Positions 24,313-31,745 of a stretch of DNA of 52,054 nucleotides are shown here, piece after piece (position 1 is the stretch's first letter; each line of letters starts with the position of its first letter). The position numbers and the translations under genes are program-made. Source of the stretch: CAYNLK01 sp964398055 (GTDB taxonomy: Bacteria; Chloroflexota; Anaerolineae; 4572-78; J111). A model generated the notes under the pieces. That model searched no databases. It was given only the letters and a program-made list of their open reading frames with translations, and had not been told where the DNA came from. The DNA is taken from positions 1-52,054 of the forward strand of contig CAYNLK010000042.1 of NCBI GenBank assembly GCA_964398055.1, read 5' to 3'.

Positions 24313-25161
24313 ATGAGTAAAGGCATCCTGCACATCGAATACGTAGAAGCCAACACTGCCGACTGGAGCCTGACCGACGGTTGTATTATCGAGGAATCGC
24401 CCCTGACACTCTACATTGACGGGCAGGAATGGGTCACGTTGATGTGTACGCCGGTAGATCAGGAGGAGTTAGTCTTAGGCTTTCTGCTAAGCGAAGGAAT
24501 TATCACCAACCTGGCCGACATCGCCCTACTCGACATCGGCCATCGCGGTACCGTGGCCGATGTCTGGTTGGCCCGTTCCGGGGTTAAACTACCCCATCGC
24601 CGCGTTGTCACCAGCGGCTGCGTGGGCGGCACCACCTTTGCCGATAAATCGGTGATCATCCCCAATCTCAATTCCACCCGTACCGTTGAGCCGGAGCAAT
24701 TGCTGGAGTTGATGCACCAGCTCAACCAGGCTGCTACGCTCTACCGGCAAAGCCGGGGCGTGCATACCTCGGCCCTGAGCGACGGTGAGCGATTACTGGT
24801 AGTGAGCGAGGATGTAGGCCGGCATAACACCCTGGATAAAATTCGCGGCGTGTGCCTGAAACGGGCTATCGATCCGGCGGACCAGATTTTGCTCACCACC
24901 GGACGTATTAGTTCAGAGATGCTGCGCAAGGCTGCCGATATGGGTGTGCCGATTGTGGTTTCACGTACCTCGGCTACCAGTCTATCGCTGCAACTGGCCC
25001 GCGAATGGAATATCACCCTGGTAGGCTATGCCCAAAAGCGTCGCCTGCGCATTTACGCCGATCAGGCCAACCGGATCTGGTTACCGCCGGCAGACGATAA
25101 CGTGTTCGTTATCCCTATGCTTGATCGCTGTTCAACCCGGCTTTACGCCGTGCCGGCTTAA
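24313..25161 (+). CDS. fdhD: FdhD-family sulfurtransferase
   Basis: A 282-residue FdhD protein: EEPLTLYIDG-like start (EESPLTLYIDGQEW), LVLGFLLSEGI, VVSEDVGRHNTLDKIRG and TGRISSEMLRKAADMGVP. FdhD transfers sulfur to the molybdenum of formate dehydrogenase. The usual C-x-x-C loop of the Escherichia coli enzyme is SGCVGG here, leaving one Cys. ATG 24313 follows AGAAGGG. It is last in the operon and followed by a strong terminator, so it probably serves the catalytic subunit at 19418. Confidence 0.92.
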   Translation: MSKGILHIEYVEANTADWSLTDGCIIEESPLTLYIDGQEWVTLMCTPVDQEELVLGFLLSEGIITNLADIALLDIGHRGTVADVWLARSGVKLPHRRVVTSGCVGGTTFADKSVIIPNLNSTRTVEPEQLLELMHQLNQAATLYRQSRGVHTSALSDGERLLVVSEDVGRHNTLDKIRGVCLKRAIDPADQILLTTGRISSEMLRKAADMGVPIVVSRTSATSLSLQLAREWNITLVGYAQKRRLRIYADQANRIWLPPADDNVFVIPMLDRCSTRLYAVPA

Positions 25162-25189
25162 CCAACAATTTGACCGGTATCAACATTAG

Positions 25190-25224
25190 AGCCATCACCG
25201 CTTAGGGTGATGGCTTTCTTTTTT
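25190..25224 (+). terminator. Rho-independent terminator after fdhD
   Basis: A perfect 10-bp stem, AGCCATCACC (25190-25199) with GGTGATGGCT (25206-25215), has a six-base loop and is followed directly by TTCTTTTTT. It closes the molybdo-enzyme operon 28 bases after the fdhD stop. Confidence 0.92.
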
Positions 25225-25243
25225 CACCCCATTGATGACCCTA

Positions 25244-25252
25244 TGGTATACT
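25244..25252 (+). promoter_or_regulatory. Possible extended -10 promoter for ynfA
   Basis: TGGTATACT gives an extended -10 (TG-n-TATACT) 29 bases before the ATG at 25281, directly after the fdhD terminator. No good -35 is seen, as expected for an extended -10 type. Confidence 0.45.
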
Positions 25253-25280
25253 TTCGGCCAAAACCTATCGAGGGGGGACC

Positions 25281-25616
25281 ATGGAAATTCTACGGGCGAT
25301 GCTGTTGTTCATTCTGGCCGGGCTGGCCGAAATTGGCGGGGGCTGGTTAGTATGGCAATGGCTCCGCAGCGGCTGGGCCGTGAGTTGGGGAATTATTGGC
25401 GGGGGAGTGCTATTCTTATACGGGGTGCTGCCCACCCTGCAAACGGAACCGGCTTTTGGTCGGGTCTACGCCGCTTACGGCGGCATCTTCATTATCCTGT
25501 CGCTGCTGTGGGGGCGTTGGGTAGATGGCTGGCAGCCGGACCGGTTCGACTTTCTGGGCGCGACTATGGCCTTGGCCGGCGTGGCCGTCATCATGTGGGG
25601 GCGACGCTGGTTTTAG
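25281..25616 (+). CDS. YnfA/UPF0060 small membrane protein
   Basis: A 111-residue protein with four membrane segments, matching the UPF0060 (YnfA) family: LAEIGGGWLVWQWLR, RVYAAYGGIFIILSLLWG and DFLGATMALAGVAVIMWG are signature stretches. The family is related in fold to small multidrug transporters; a physiological substrate is not established. It stands between two terminated or regulated units with its own likely promoter. GAGGGGGG lies before ATG 25281. Confidence 0.92.
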   Translation: MEILRAMLLFILAGLAEIGGGWLVWQWLRSGWAVSWGIIGGGVLFLYGVLPTLQTEPAFGRVYAAYGGIFIILSLLWGRWVDGWQPDRFDFLGATMALAGVAVIMWGRRWF

Positions 25617-25784
25617 CCGGTTGACAGTCAGCTTTTTCAAACCTAAAAGCGATTAAGTTGAACTCCCGACTGAACAGTTGCAACACCCTACCCCGGCCTA
25701 CCGGACCTGCCAACCGGCCAGCTGCAGGTGCTGGATGCGGCGGCAGGCTTTTCGGCAGGGATAGACCAGCTCTAGCCGGAAAGA

Positions 25785-25825
25785 TGACATTTGTCACCGG
25801 TTTTACAGGATGAATGTCACTGGTT
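25785..25825. promoter_or_regulatory. Palindrome and spaced TGTCAC direct repeats upstream of ars operon
   Basis: TGACATTTGTCA (25785-25796) is a palindrome with a two-base centre. TGTCACCGGTT (25792-25802) recurs as TGTCACTGGTT (25815-25825), 23 bases later. This spacing suggests binding of a dimeric regulator on the same helix face. It lies about 110 bases upstream of the ars -35 element. Confidence 0.4.
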
Positions 25826-25864
25826 CATAGAAGTTTAATAGGCTATACTGCTCTATGATTAATA

Positions 25865-25957
25865 GTTCAATTTGAATTGAACCGGTTTGTCTCAAGCAAT
25901 CAGGGCTGAAATTTGACAGGAAACGCGGTAGCAACTTTAATGCAATTTAAATTGAAC
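25865..25957 (+). promoter_or_regulatory. ars operon promoter flanked by two ArsR-type operators
   Basis: TTGACA (25913-25918), 17 bases and TTTAAT (25936-25941) form a strong sigma-70 type promoter. Upstream is GTTCAATTTGAATTGAAC (25865-25882), a perfect 8-2-8 palindrome. Just after the -10 is CAATTTAAATTG (25943-25954), continuing GAAC-like to 25957. The two sites share CAATTT-x-AATTGAACC at 15 of 16 positions and start 75 bases apart. The second would block the start site directly; two-site looping is possible. arsR starts at 25993. Confidence 0.75.
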
Positions 25958-25992
25958 CATTAAGGTGGTTTCAAACAGTCGGGATTGAATCA

Positions 25993-26382
25993 ATGTCGCT
26001 CCAAAACGATAACATCGATCTGGAAAAACTAAATGCCTGGCTTAAGGTCGTAGCCGACCCGAAGCGATTTCAAATTATCAACCTGCTGATGCAGGGTATC
26101 CAGTGCAATTGCGAGCTTGGCGACCGCCTACAAATGCCGCGCAACCTCATTTCCCACCACCTGGGTATCCTGCGCGAAGCCGGGCTGGTGGACGTGGAAC
26201 GAGACGAAATTGACGCCCGCTGGGTTTATTATTCCATCAACCCAATTGCCCTGACCGAGTTGAACGAACTGTTTGCCGGCTTTTTTAATCCTGCCCGCAT
26301 TCAACCACGTCAGGTATATTGTGGCCCGCAGTCTACCCTGATAACTCTGATCGAGACGGACATCACCCTACCCCGGAATTGA
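25993..26382 (+). CDS. arsR: ArsR arsenite-responsive repressor, CxC type
   Basis: A 129-residue ArsR. The dimer-helix and recognition region are WLKVVADPKRFQIINLL and PRNLISHHLGILREAGL. Cys38 and Cys40 (QCNCELGD) form the CxC of the classic plasmid R773 ArsR site (C-x-C-x2-C) next to the DNA-binding helix, but its third Cys is replaced. Another Cys (VYCGP) near the C-terminus could complete a three-thiol site. It is first in the ars operon and lies just after two matching palindromic operators, so it should repress itself and the downstream genes until arsenite or antimonite binds. Confidence 0.93.
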   Translation: MSLQNDNIDLEKLNAWLKVVADPKRFQIINLLMQGIQCNCELGDRLQMPRNLISHHLGILREAGLVDVERDEIDARWVYYSINPIALTELNELFAGFFNPARIQPRQVYCGPQSTLITLIETDITLPRN

Positions 26383-26439
26383 TCCGTTTACCAGATTGAA
26401 AATTTTTTACCGGAATAGTGCAAAGGAGATCGAACTATT

Positions 26440-26820
26440 ATGACCGATACGCTAACTTTTTTTGATACCCCTTCTGCCCAATTGCGCGGCAGCACGGTAG
26501 AAATCTTTGACCCGCCCATGTGTTGCCCGACCGGCTTGTGCGGACCAACCCTGGACCAAACCTTGCTCGACGTCAACGAGATGATTCTGGCCCTCAAAGC
26601 CGAGGGGGTGCAGGTGGAGCGGTATCAAATCACCAGCCATCCCCACAAATTTACCAGTAGTGCGGCAGTAATGCAGTTGGTGCAGCAGCGCCAGCTTGAG
26701 GCCCTGCCGATTACTGTTGTGCAAGGCCAGGTCATTAAAGCCGGAGTTTATCCTACCCTGGCCGAAGTGACAATGGCGTTGAATGGCTCACTTAATCACA
26801 AGATTGGAGATTTATCATGA
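26440..26820 (+). CDS. arsD: ArsD arsenite metallochaperone
   Basis: A 126-residue ArsD. VEIFDPPMCCPTGLCGPTLD is the family signature; Cys28, Cys29 and Cys34 correspond to Cys12, Cys13 and Cys18 of R773 ArsD, the As(III)-transfer site. The remainder keeps the thioredoxin-like fold (ALPITVVQGQVIKAGVYP). ArsD hands arsenite to ArsA. Its stop overlaps the arsA start (ATGA). The extended N-terminus of about 16 residues is longer than usual. Confidence 0.95.
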   Translation: MTDTLTFFDTPSAQLRGSTVEIFDPPMCCPTGLCGPTLDQTLLDVNEMILALKAEGVQVERYQITSHPHKFTSSAAVMQLVQQRQLEALPITVVQGQVIKAGVYPTLAEVTMALNGSLNHKIGDLS

Positions 26821-28766
26821 CCACTGAATTCATCTTCTTCTCCGGTAAAGGCGGGGTGGGCAAAACCAGTATGGCCTGCGCCACCGCCGTGCGCTACGCT
26901 GACGAGGGCCGGCGCACGCTCATCGTCACTACCGACCCGGCCTCCAACCTGGCCGACGTATTCGAGCAGCCCATCGGCCATAAGATTACGACCATCCACC
27001 ATGTCCCCAATCTGTGGGCCATGGAGATCGATCCCGACCAGGCCACTCAGGAGTACATTGACCGGGCCATGGCCCCCCTCCGGGCTGCCTTTCCGCCGCA
27101 GATGGTCCAGGTGATGGCAGAGCAGATGAGCGGCCCCTGCACCGCCGAGGTCGCCGCCTTTGACCGCTTTGTAGATTTCCTGGAACTACCGTCTCAAAAT
27201 GGCAATGGCCAGCCGCCCACACAGTTCGAGACCGTCATCTTCGACACGGCCCCTACCGGCCACACCCTGCGCCTGATTGAACTGCCGGTGGCCTGGAGTC
27301 GTTCCATCGAAGAGGCCGAGCAGGGCAGCGGCCAAACCTGCATCGGCCCGGCGGCAGCCATTCAAGAGGCCAAGCACAAATACGAGCGGGCCGTCCACAC
27401 CTTGCGCAACGGCTCACAGACTACGTTTATCTTCGTCCTCCAGCCCGAGGCCACCTCGATTAAGGAGACCCACCGGGCTATCGATGAACTACGCAAGCTG
27501 GACATCCACACCCACCAACTCATCGTCAACGGCCTCATTCCACCCGCCGAAGCCGCCAACCCCCTCTTTGCCGGGCGACGGCAAATGCAAACCGGCTACC
27601 TGGTCCAGATCGAGCAGGAATTACCCCTGCCCACCCGCCGGATGGACTTGCTGGATGGCGAAATCAAAGGCGCTGCCCGCCTGCGCGAGGTGGCCCAGAG
27701 GTTGTTTGAGGGGCAGGTTGAACCGGATTTACCGGCTGAAGCCTCGACTCCACCAGCAGGCCCAAAAATCGTAAATCGTAAATCGAAAATCATAAATCCA
27801 ACCTCGGCTATCTGGCCACGCCTACAACCCAACGGCCACTCCCGCATCCTGTTTTTTGCCGGCAAGGGCGGCGTGGGTAAAACCGTCGCCTCCTGCCTGA
27901 CGGCCGTCTGGCTGGCCGGGCAGGGCTACAAAACCCTGCTGCTGACCACCGATCCGGCGGCTCATCTGGGCGATGTGCTGGCCGCGCCGGTTGGGGATGA
28001 GGTCGCCCCGGTCGAAGGTGTGCCCAACCTGTGGGCCACCAAAATAGACCCCAAAGCCGTGGCCGAGGTTTACAAAAAGCGCATCCTCGACGACGCCCGG
28101 CAGCGCGGCCGCCCGGTGGAAGCCATCAAGGTGATGGAGGAGGAGTTGAACTCCCCCTGTACCGAGGAAATCGCCGCCTTTGACCAGTTCATTGACTACG
28201 CCTCCCAGGATGAGTGGCAGGTGATCGTTTTTGATACCGCGCCCACCGGCCACACCTTGCGCTTGCTGGAACTGCCGGTGGACTGGAGCCAGCAGTTGGA
28301 TGTCAAAGTCTTTGCCTCGGTGGATACGGCAGTCGCCGACGACGTGGCCAAACAGCGCTTCGGCCGGGTCATCAAGATGATGCGCGACCCCAACCGCAGC
28401 ACCTTTGCCTTTGTGATGTACCCGGAGTCCACGCCGATCATCGAAGCCTACCGCGCCAGCCAGGAGTTGGGCACGCTCGACATCCCGACCGGGCTGGTCG
28501 TCGCCAACCTGGTCATCCCGCCGGAGCAGGCCACCACCCCCTTCAGCCGCGCCCGCCGGGCGATGCAAGAAAAATACCTGGCCGAAATCGGGGAACGCTT
28601 CAACGTCCCGGTCCTGCAAATTCCGCTGCTGCCAAAAGAGGTACAAGGGCTGGAGATGCTAACCGAGTTGGCGGAGGCAGTCTATCAAAATGGGCAGGCA
28701 ACATTAATAGGGCCAAACCATCTCCAAAATTTTCACCAAATCGAGGTAGATAGAATTGGATACTGA
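26817..28766 (+). CDS. arsA: ArsA double-domain arsenite-stimulated ATPase
   Basis: A 649-residue ArsA made of two homologous halves. Each has a deviant Walker A GKGGVGKT (10-17 and 349-356) and the switch DTAPTGHTLRL. Cys108 (SGPCTAEVAAFD), Cys175 (QTCIGPAA) and Cys448 (NSPCTEEIAAFD) correspond to the three metalloid ligands Cys113, Cys172 and Cys422 of R773 ArsA, so it should bind As(III)/Sb(III). The linker (about 305-340) is encoded partly by a repeat of intergenic type. No ArsB or Acr3 pump follows; a RACo-like gene overlaps its end by 11 bases. Confidence 0.95.
   Translation: MTTEFIFFSGKGGVGKTSMACATAVRYADEGRRTLIVTTDPASNLADVFEQPIGHKITTIHHVPNLWAMEIDPDQATQEYIDRAMAPLRAAFPPQMVQVMAEQMSGPCTAEVAAFDRFVDFLELPSQNGNGQPPTQFETVIFDTAPTGHTLRLIELPVAWSRSIEEAEQGSGQTCIGPAAAIQEAKHKYERAVHTLRNGSQTTFIFVLQPEATSIKETHRAIDELRKLDIHTHQLIVNGLIPPAEAANPLFAGRRQMQTGYLVQIEQELPLPTRRMDLLDGEIKGAARLREVAQRLFEGQVEPDLPAEASTPPAGPKIVNRKSKIINPTSAIWPRLQPNGHSRILFFAGKGGVGKTVASCLTAVWLAGQGYKTLLLTTDPAAHLGDVLAAPVGDEVAPVEGVPNLWATKIDPKAVAEVYKKRILDDARQRGRPVEAIKVMEEELNSPCTEEIAAFDQFIDYASQDEWQVIVFDTAPTGHTLRLLELPVDWSQQLDVKVFASVDTAVADDVAKQRFGRVIKMMRDPNRSTFAFVMYPESTPIIEAYRASQELGTLDIPTGLVVANLVIPPEQATTPFSRARRAMQEKYLAEIGERFNVPVLQIPLLPKEVQGLEMLTELAEAVYQNGQATLIGPNHLQNFHQIEVDRIGY
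27766..27798 (+). repeat. Short AT-rich tandem repeat inside the arsA linker
   Basis: Four imperfect units of AAATCGT/AAATCGA/AAATCAT run through 27766-27798, ending in AAATCC. The same style of AATCGTAAATC repeat is normally intergenic. Here it is read through as linker residues about 317-328, rich in Lys, Asn and Ile, unlike the GC-rich codons on either side. Confidence 0.8.
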
Positions 28767-30288
28767 CTCATTGGTAAGCCGATTATCGCTAACAATTTCT
28801 CCGCCGTCGCTCGACGACACCGCCAGCGACTGGGCGCGGGTTGAACAGGTTTTGAGTTCCCACCTCGACGGTCGTCAGGCCGAACCATCGCTGCAAATGC
28901 TGCGTGAATTGGGGCCTGCCTTACGGCGCGGCGACTGGCGCATTGCCGCTGTCCTGGCCGATATTGGCTATGCCTGGCGGGTTGTGCGGGTTGTCCCTCA
29001 GGCTGAAACAGCGCCGGTGGTTGGTCTGGCCATTGACCTGGGCACGACCACGGTCGCGGCCGAGTTAGTCGACCTCGAAACAGGCGTGATTGTGGCTTCA
29101 CAGCAGACTTATAACAGTCAGCGCCAATTTGGCCCCGATGTCACCGCACGGATGATGGTTGCGGAGCAGGCCGGTGGCCCGGCGACCCTGCGCCAGGCTG
29201 CGCTGGACACGTTGAACAACCTTGTCGCTGGCCTGTGTGCTGAGGCCAATATTGCGCCGGAAGAGATTGTCGCCGCCGTTCTGGCCGGCAATACCATTAT
29301 GCAGCACCTGCTGTTAGGTCTGAATCCGGCCACTATTCGGCGTGAACCGTATGTGCCAACCTCAACCAGCTACCCAATTCTGGATGCCGCGCTGGTAGGG
29401 CTAAAGATCAACCGCGCCGCGCCGCTCTATCTGCTGCCGGCGGCCAGCGGTTACGTTGGCGGCGACGTGATTGCCGATCTACTCGCCACCCGGCTTCCAG
29501 ATGACGAACCGCTTTCGATTTTGATTGACATCGGCACAAATGGCGAAACCGTCCTGGGCAATCGCGATTTTTTGATGGCCTGTTCCGGTTCGGCCGGCTC
29601 TGCCTTTGAAGGCTGCGGTTTGGAATGGGGCATGTCGGCGCAGCCGGGCGCCATTGATCGCGTCTGGGTGGAAGATGGTCGCATCGGCTACCGTACCGTG
29701 GCCGATGCCCCCGTACAAGGGATTTGCGGCTCCGGCCTCATCGACGCGCTGGCTGAGTTCTTGGAAGCCGATGTCATTGACCGCAGCGGCAAAGTGAATT
29801 TAGCCGCGGCGGGGACGCGTCGCCGCGAAGGCCATCCCGAAGTGCTCATTGCCCCGGCGAGTGAGACGGCGATGGGCCGTGACCTCGCCCTCCGCCAGGG
29901 TGACATCGAGAATCTCATTCGCGACAAAGCGGCATTGTATGCCGGCTCACGGATTTTGCTGGCCAACGTTGGGTTGACCTTTGACGAGGTAGCCCGGATC
30001 TTTATTGCCGGTAATTTTGGCCAATCGCTCGACGTCGAGCAGGGGGTGCGGATTGGCCTGCTGCCCGACATCCCGCGCCAACGTATTCACTTTATTGGCA
30101 ACAGCGCCCTGGCCGGGGCGCGGGCTACTCTTTTAGCGCGCCCCGTGTGGCAGCGCGCCCTCGAAATAGCGCCAGCCATTACCTGCCTGGAGTTGACGAC
30201 CGAGCCGCGCTATTTTGATGAATATACGGCTGCGCTTTTTCTACCTCACACCAATCTAGCGTTGTTTCCCTCAGCCAAAACAAATTAA
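28756..30288 (+). CDS. RACo-like ASKHA ATPase lacking the ferredoxin domain
   Basis: A 510-residue protein matching the central and C-terminal parts of reductive activators of corrinoid proteins (DUF4445). Residues 8-78 match the linker domain (LTISPPSLDDTASD, ALRRGDWRIAAVL); the ATPase core follows with LAIDLGTTTVAAELVDL, ILIDIGTNGETVLG and SGSAGSAFEGCGLEWGMSA. The N-terminal 2Fe-2S domain of about 90 residues is missing, and no CxxC cluster motif is present. It begins at TTG 28756 inside the arsA end, so the two ATPases are coupled. It may use another electron donor or remodel a different metal centre. Confidence 0.85.
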   Translation: MDTDSLVSRLSLTISPPSLDDTASDWARVEQVLSSHLDGRQAEPSLQMLRELGPALRRGDWRIAAVLADIGYAWRVVRVVPQAETAPVVGLAIDLGTTTVAAELVDLETGVIVASQQTYNSQRQFGPDVTARMMVAEQAGGPATLRQAALDTLNNLVAGLCAEANIAPEEIVAAVLAGNTIMQHLLLGLNPATIRREPYVPTSTSYPILDAALVGLKINRAAPLYLLPAASGYVGGDVIADLLATRLPDDEPLSILIDIGTNGETVLGNRDFLMACSGSAGSAFEGCGLEWGMSAQPGAIDRVWVEDGRIGYRTVADAPVQGICGSGLIDALAEFLEADVIDRSGKVNLAAAGTRRREGHPEVLIAPASETAMGRDLALRQGDIENLIRDKAALYAGSRILLANVGLTFDEVARIFIAGNFGQSLDVEQGVRIGLLPDIPRQRIHFIGNSALAGARATLLARPVWQRALEIAPAITCLELTTEPRYFDEYTAALFLPHTNLALFPSAKTN

Positions 30289-30298
30289 GGAGAAACTG

Positions 30299-30700
30299 AT
30301 GGTTCAATTATCAACCACCCAAACAAATATAGAAGTAACCGAAGCCCAGGTGCAGGCTGCGGCGCGGGCTTTTGCCCAGGCCCTGGCCGAGTCGCCCCAA
30401 TTTCAGGCCTTTGAGCAGGCCGCCGACCGTTTCCGGCAGGATGAAGTGGCTCAAAGCGCCTTTCAGGCTTACCGGGCCAAACAGCAGTCGTTACAGGCCA
30501 TGTTGATGCTCAACGCGGTTGGTTCTCAAGACCGGGCCGAGCTAACCCGCCTGTACCAGACCTTTGCCGCTCAGCCGGCTACCGTGGCCTACATGGAAGC
30601 CCAGGAAGAGCTTACGGCTCTGTGCCAGGCCGCCGCCAATCTGCTTTCCGAGCGGCTTGGCCTGGATTTTGCCGCGACCTGCGGGCCAGGCTGTTGTTAG
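30299..30700 (+). CDS. YlbF-family protein ending GPGCC (pair B, first)
   Basis: A 133-residue helical YlbF-like protein. The core helices are VQAAARAFAQALAESPQFQAF and DRAELTRLYQTFAAQP. It ends in LDFAATCGPGCC, giving three C-terminal cysteines. It corresponds to the first member of pair A (10527), which ends SCCGG. AAGGAGAAA lies before ATG 30299. The C-terminal cysteines could bind an Fe-S cluster, as in the Bacillus YlbF-YmcA-YaaT complex, or a thiophilic metalloid, as the ars context suggests. Confidence 0.75.
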   Translation: MVQLSTTQTNIEVTEAQVQAAARAFAQALAESPQFQAFEQAADRFRQDEVAQSAFQAYRAKQQSLQAMLMLNAVGSQDRAELTRLYQTFAAQPATVAYMEAQEELTALCQAAANLLSERLGLDFAATCGPGCC

Positions 30701-30783
30701 ACTGCCTGGCAAAATGAGGTTTTCACCCATAGTTGTCCGATTGAAAAGATTTAGCCCCATAGTTTTTAACTCAGGAGAAACCT

Positions 30784-31167
30784 ATGTCTAGTGATTCTGT
30801 TATCCTTCCGCCGGTAGTATTGGTGGCAGTCGAAAGATTGGCCACCACCCTGGCCGGCGCAGAACCCATTGCCGCCTACCGCCAGGCCAAAACTCGCCTT
30901 GAGACCGACCCTGACGCCGGTGAACTGCTGGCACATTTTCAGTCCGTTCAGGCCGACCTGCGGGTTCGCCAGGCTCGCGGTGCGATCACCCAGGCCGACG
31001 TAGACCGCCTGCGCACCCTGCAACGGGCCGTGCAGTCCAACCGGCTCATTATGGACTATGCCGAAACGCAACAGGCCGCCCTGGCCTACCTGCCGGAAAT
31101 TAATCAGGCAATCAGCCAGCTACTTGGCTTTGATTTTGCCGCTCTGGCCGGTCGGGCGAGTTGTTGA
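30784..31167 (+). CDS. YlbF-family protein (pair B, second)
   Basis: A 127-residue helical YlbF-like protein: AEPIAAYRQAKTRLETDPDA and LRTLQRAVQSNRLIMDYAE are typical. It ends in RASC, a single Cys. It corresponds to the second member of pair A (10911). The 83-base gap before it is longer than others in the operon and holds a repeated CCCATAGTT. AGGAGAAA lies before ATG 30784. The HFCD flavoprotein starts one base after its stop. Confidence 0.75.
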   Translation: MSSDSVILPPVVLVAVERLATTLAGAEPIAAYRQAKTRLETDPDAGELLAHFQSVQADLRVRQARGAITQADVDRLRTLQRAVQSNRLIMDYAETQQAALAYLPEINQAISQLLGFDFAALAGRASC

Positions 31168-31168
31168 C

Positions 31169-31738
31169 ATGTTAGCCGGAAAGAGTGTGGTCATTGGCAT
31201 TACCGGCGGGGTGGCCGCTCATTACCTGCCGGAACTGATCGGCCAGTTGCGCTTTCGCCATCTGGCTGCCGTGTACGCCGTAATGACGCCCGCAGCGGCC
31301 CGTTTTGTTTCCCCGCTGACCGTGGCCGCGGCGGCCGGTACGCCGGTGTGGCAAGATATTTTTGAAGGCGTGGAACAGGCCCCCCTGGTTCATATTCACC
31401 TGGCCCAACTGGCCGATCTGGTGCTGGTCGCGCCGGCCACCTTTGACTTCATCGGCAAAGTGGCCGCGGGATTGGCCGATGACGCCGTCTGCCTGTTGCT
31501 GGCGGCCACCACTGCTCCGGTGCTGCTGGCGCCGGCGATGCACGATACGATGTGGGCCAACTCGATTCTCCAACGTAATCTTGAAACGCTCAAAAGTGTG
31601 GGCTATCAAATTGTACCGCCGGAAACCGGTCTGCAGGCCAGCGGCGACATTGGCCCAGGCCGGATGGCTAACATCAGTACGATCTTGACCGCGCTCAGTG
31701 AAACAGCCAAAACCATACCGGACAAACAGCAGGAGTAA
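31169..31738 (+). CDS. HFCD-family flavoprotein (Dfp/CoaC-like)
   Basis: A 189-residue flavin-binding Cys-decarboxylase-fold protein: VVIGITGGVAAHYLPELI, LAQLADLVLVAPATFDFIGKVAAGLADD and APVLLAPAMHDTMW are family signatures (FMN site and PAMH motif). It lacks the CoaB half of the bifunctional Dfp enzyme. True CoaC has an HxS and ASANT motif; here the region reads APATFDF, so pantothenate metabolism is unlikely. It may modify a small thiol or a peptide Cys tail, or serve as a redox flavoprotein. ATG 31169 is one base after the YlbF-like stop. Confidence 0.8.
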   Translation: MLAGKSVVIGITGGVAAHYLPELIGQLRFRHLAAVYAVMTPAAARFVSPLTVAAAAGTPVWQDIFEGVEQAPLVHIHLAQLADLVLVAPATFDFIGKVAAGLADDAVCLLLAATTAPVLLAPAMHDTMWANSILQRNLETLKSVGYQIVPPETGLQASGDIGPGRMANISTILTALSETAKTIPDKQQE

Positions 31739-31745
31739 CTAAACT

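Noticed and set aside
25674..25775. Open stretch reading YPGLPDLPTGQLQVLDAAA
   Set aside because: Only about 31 codons, closed by stops on both sides and without a start; codon-like appearance is weak evidence.
26817..28766. The double-domain ArsA itself as novel
   Set aside because: Two-halved ArsA is known from plasmid R773; only the repeat-encoded linker and the neighbours are unusual.
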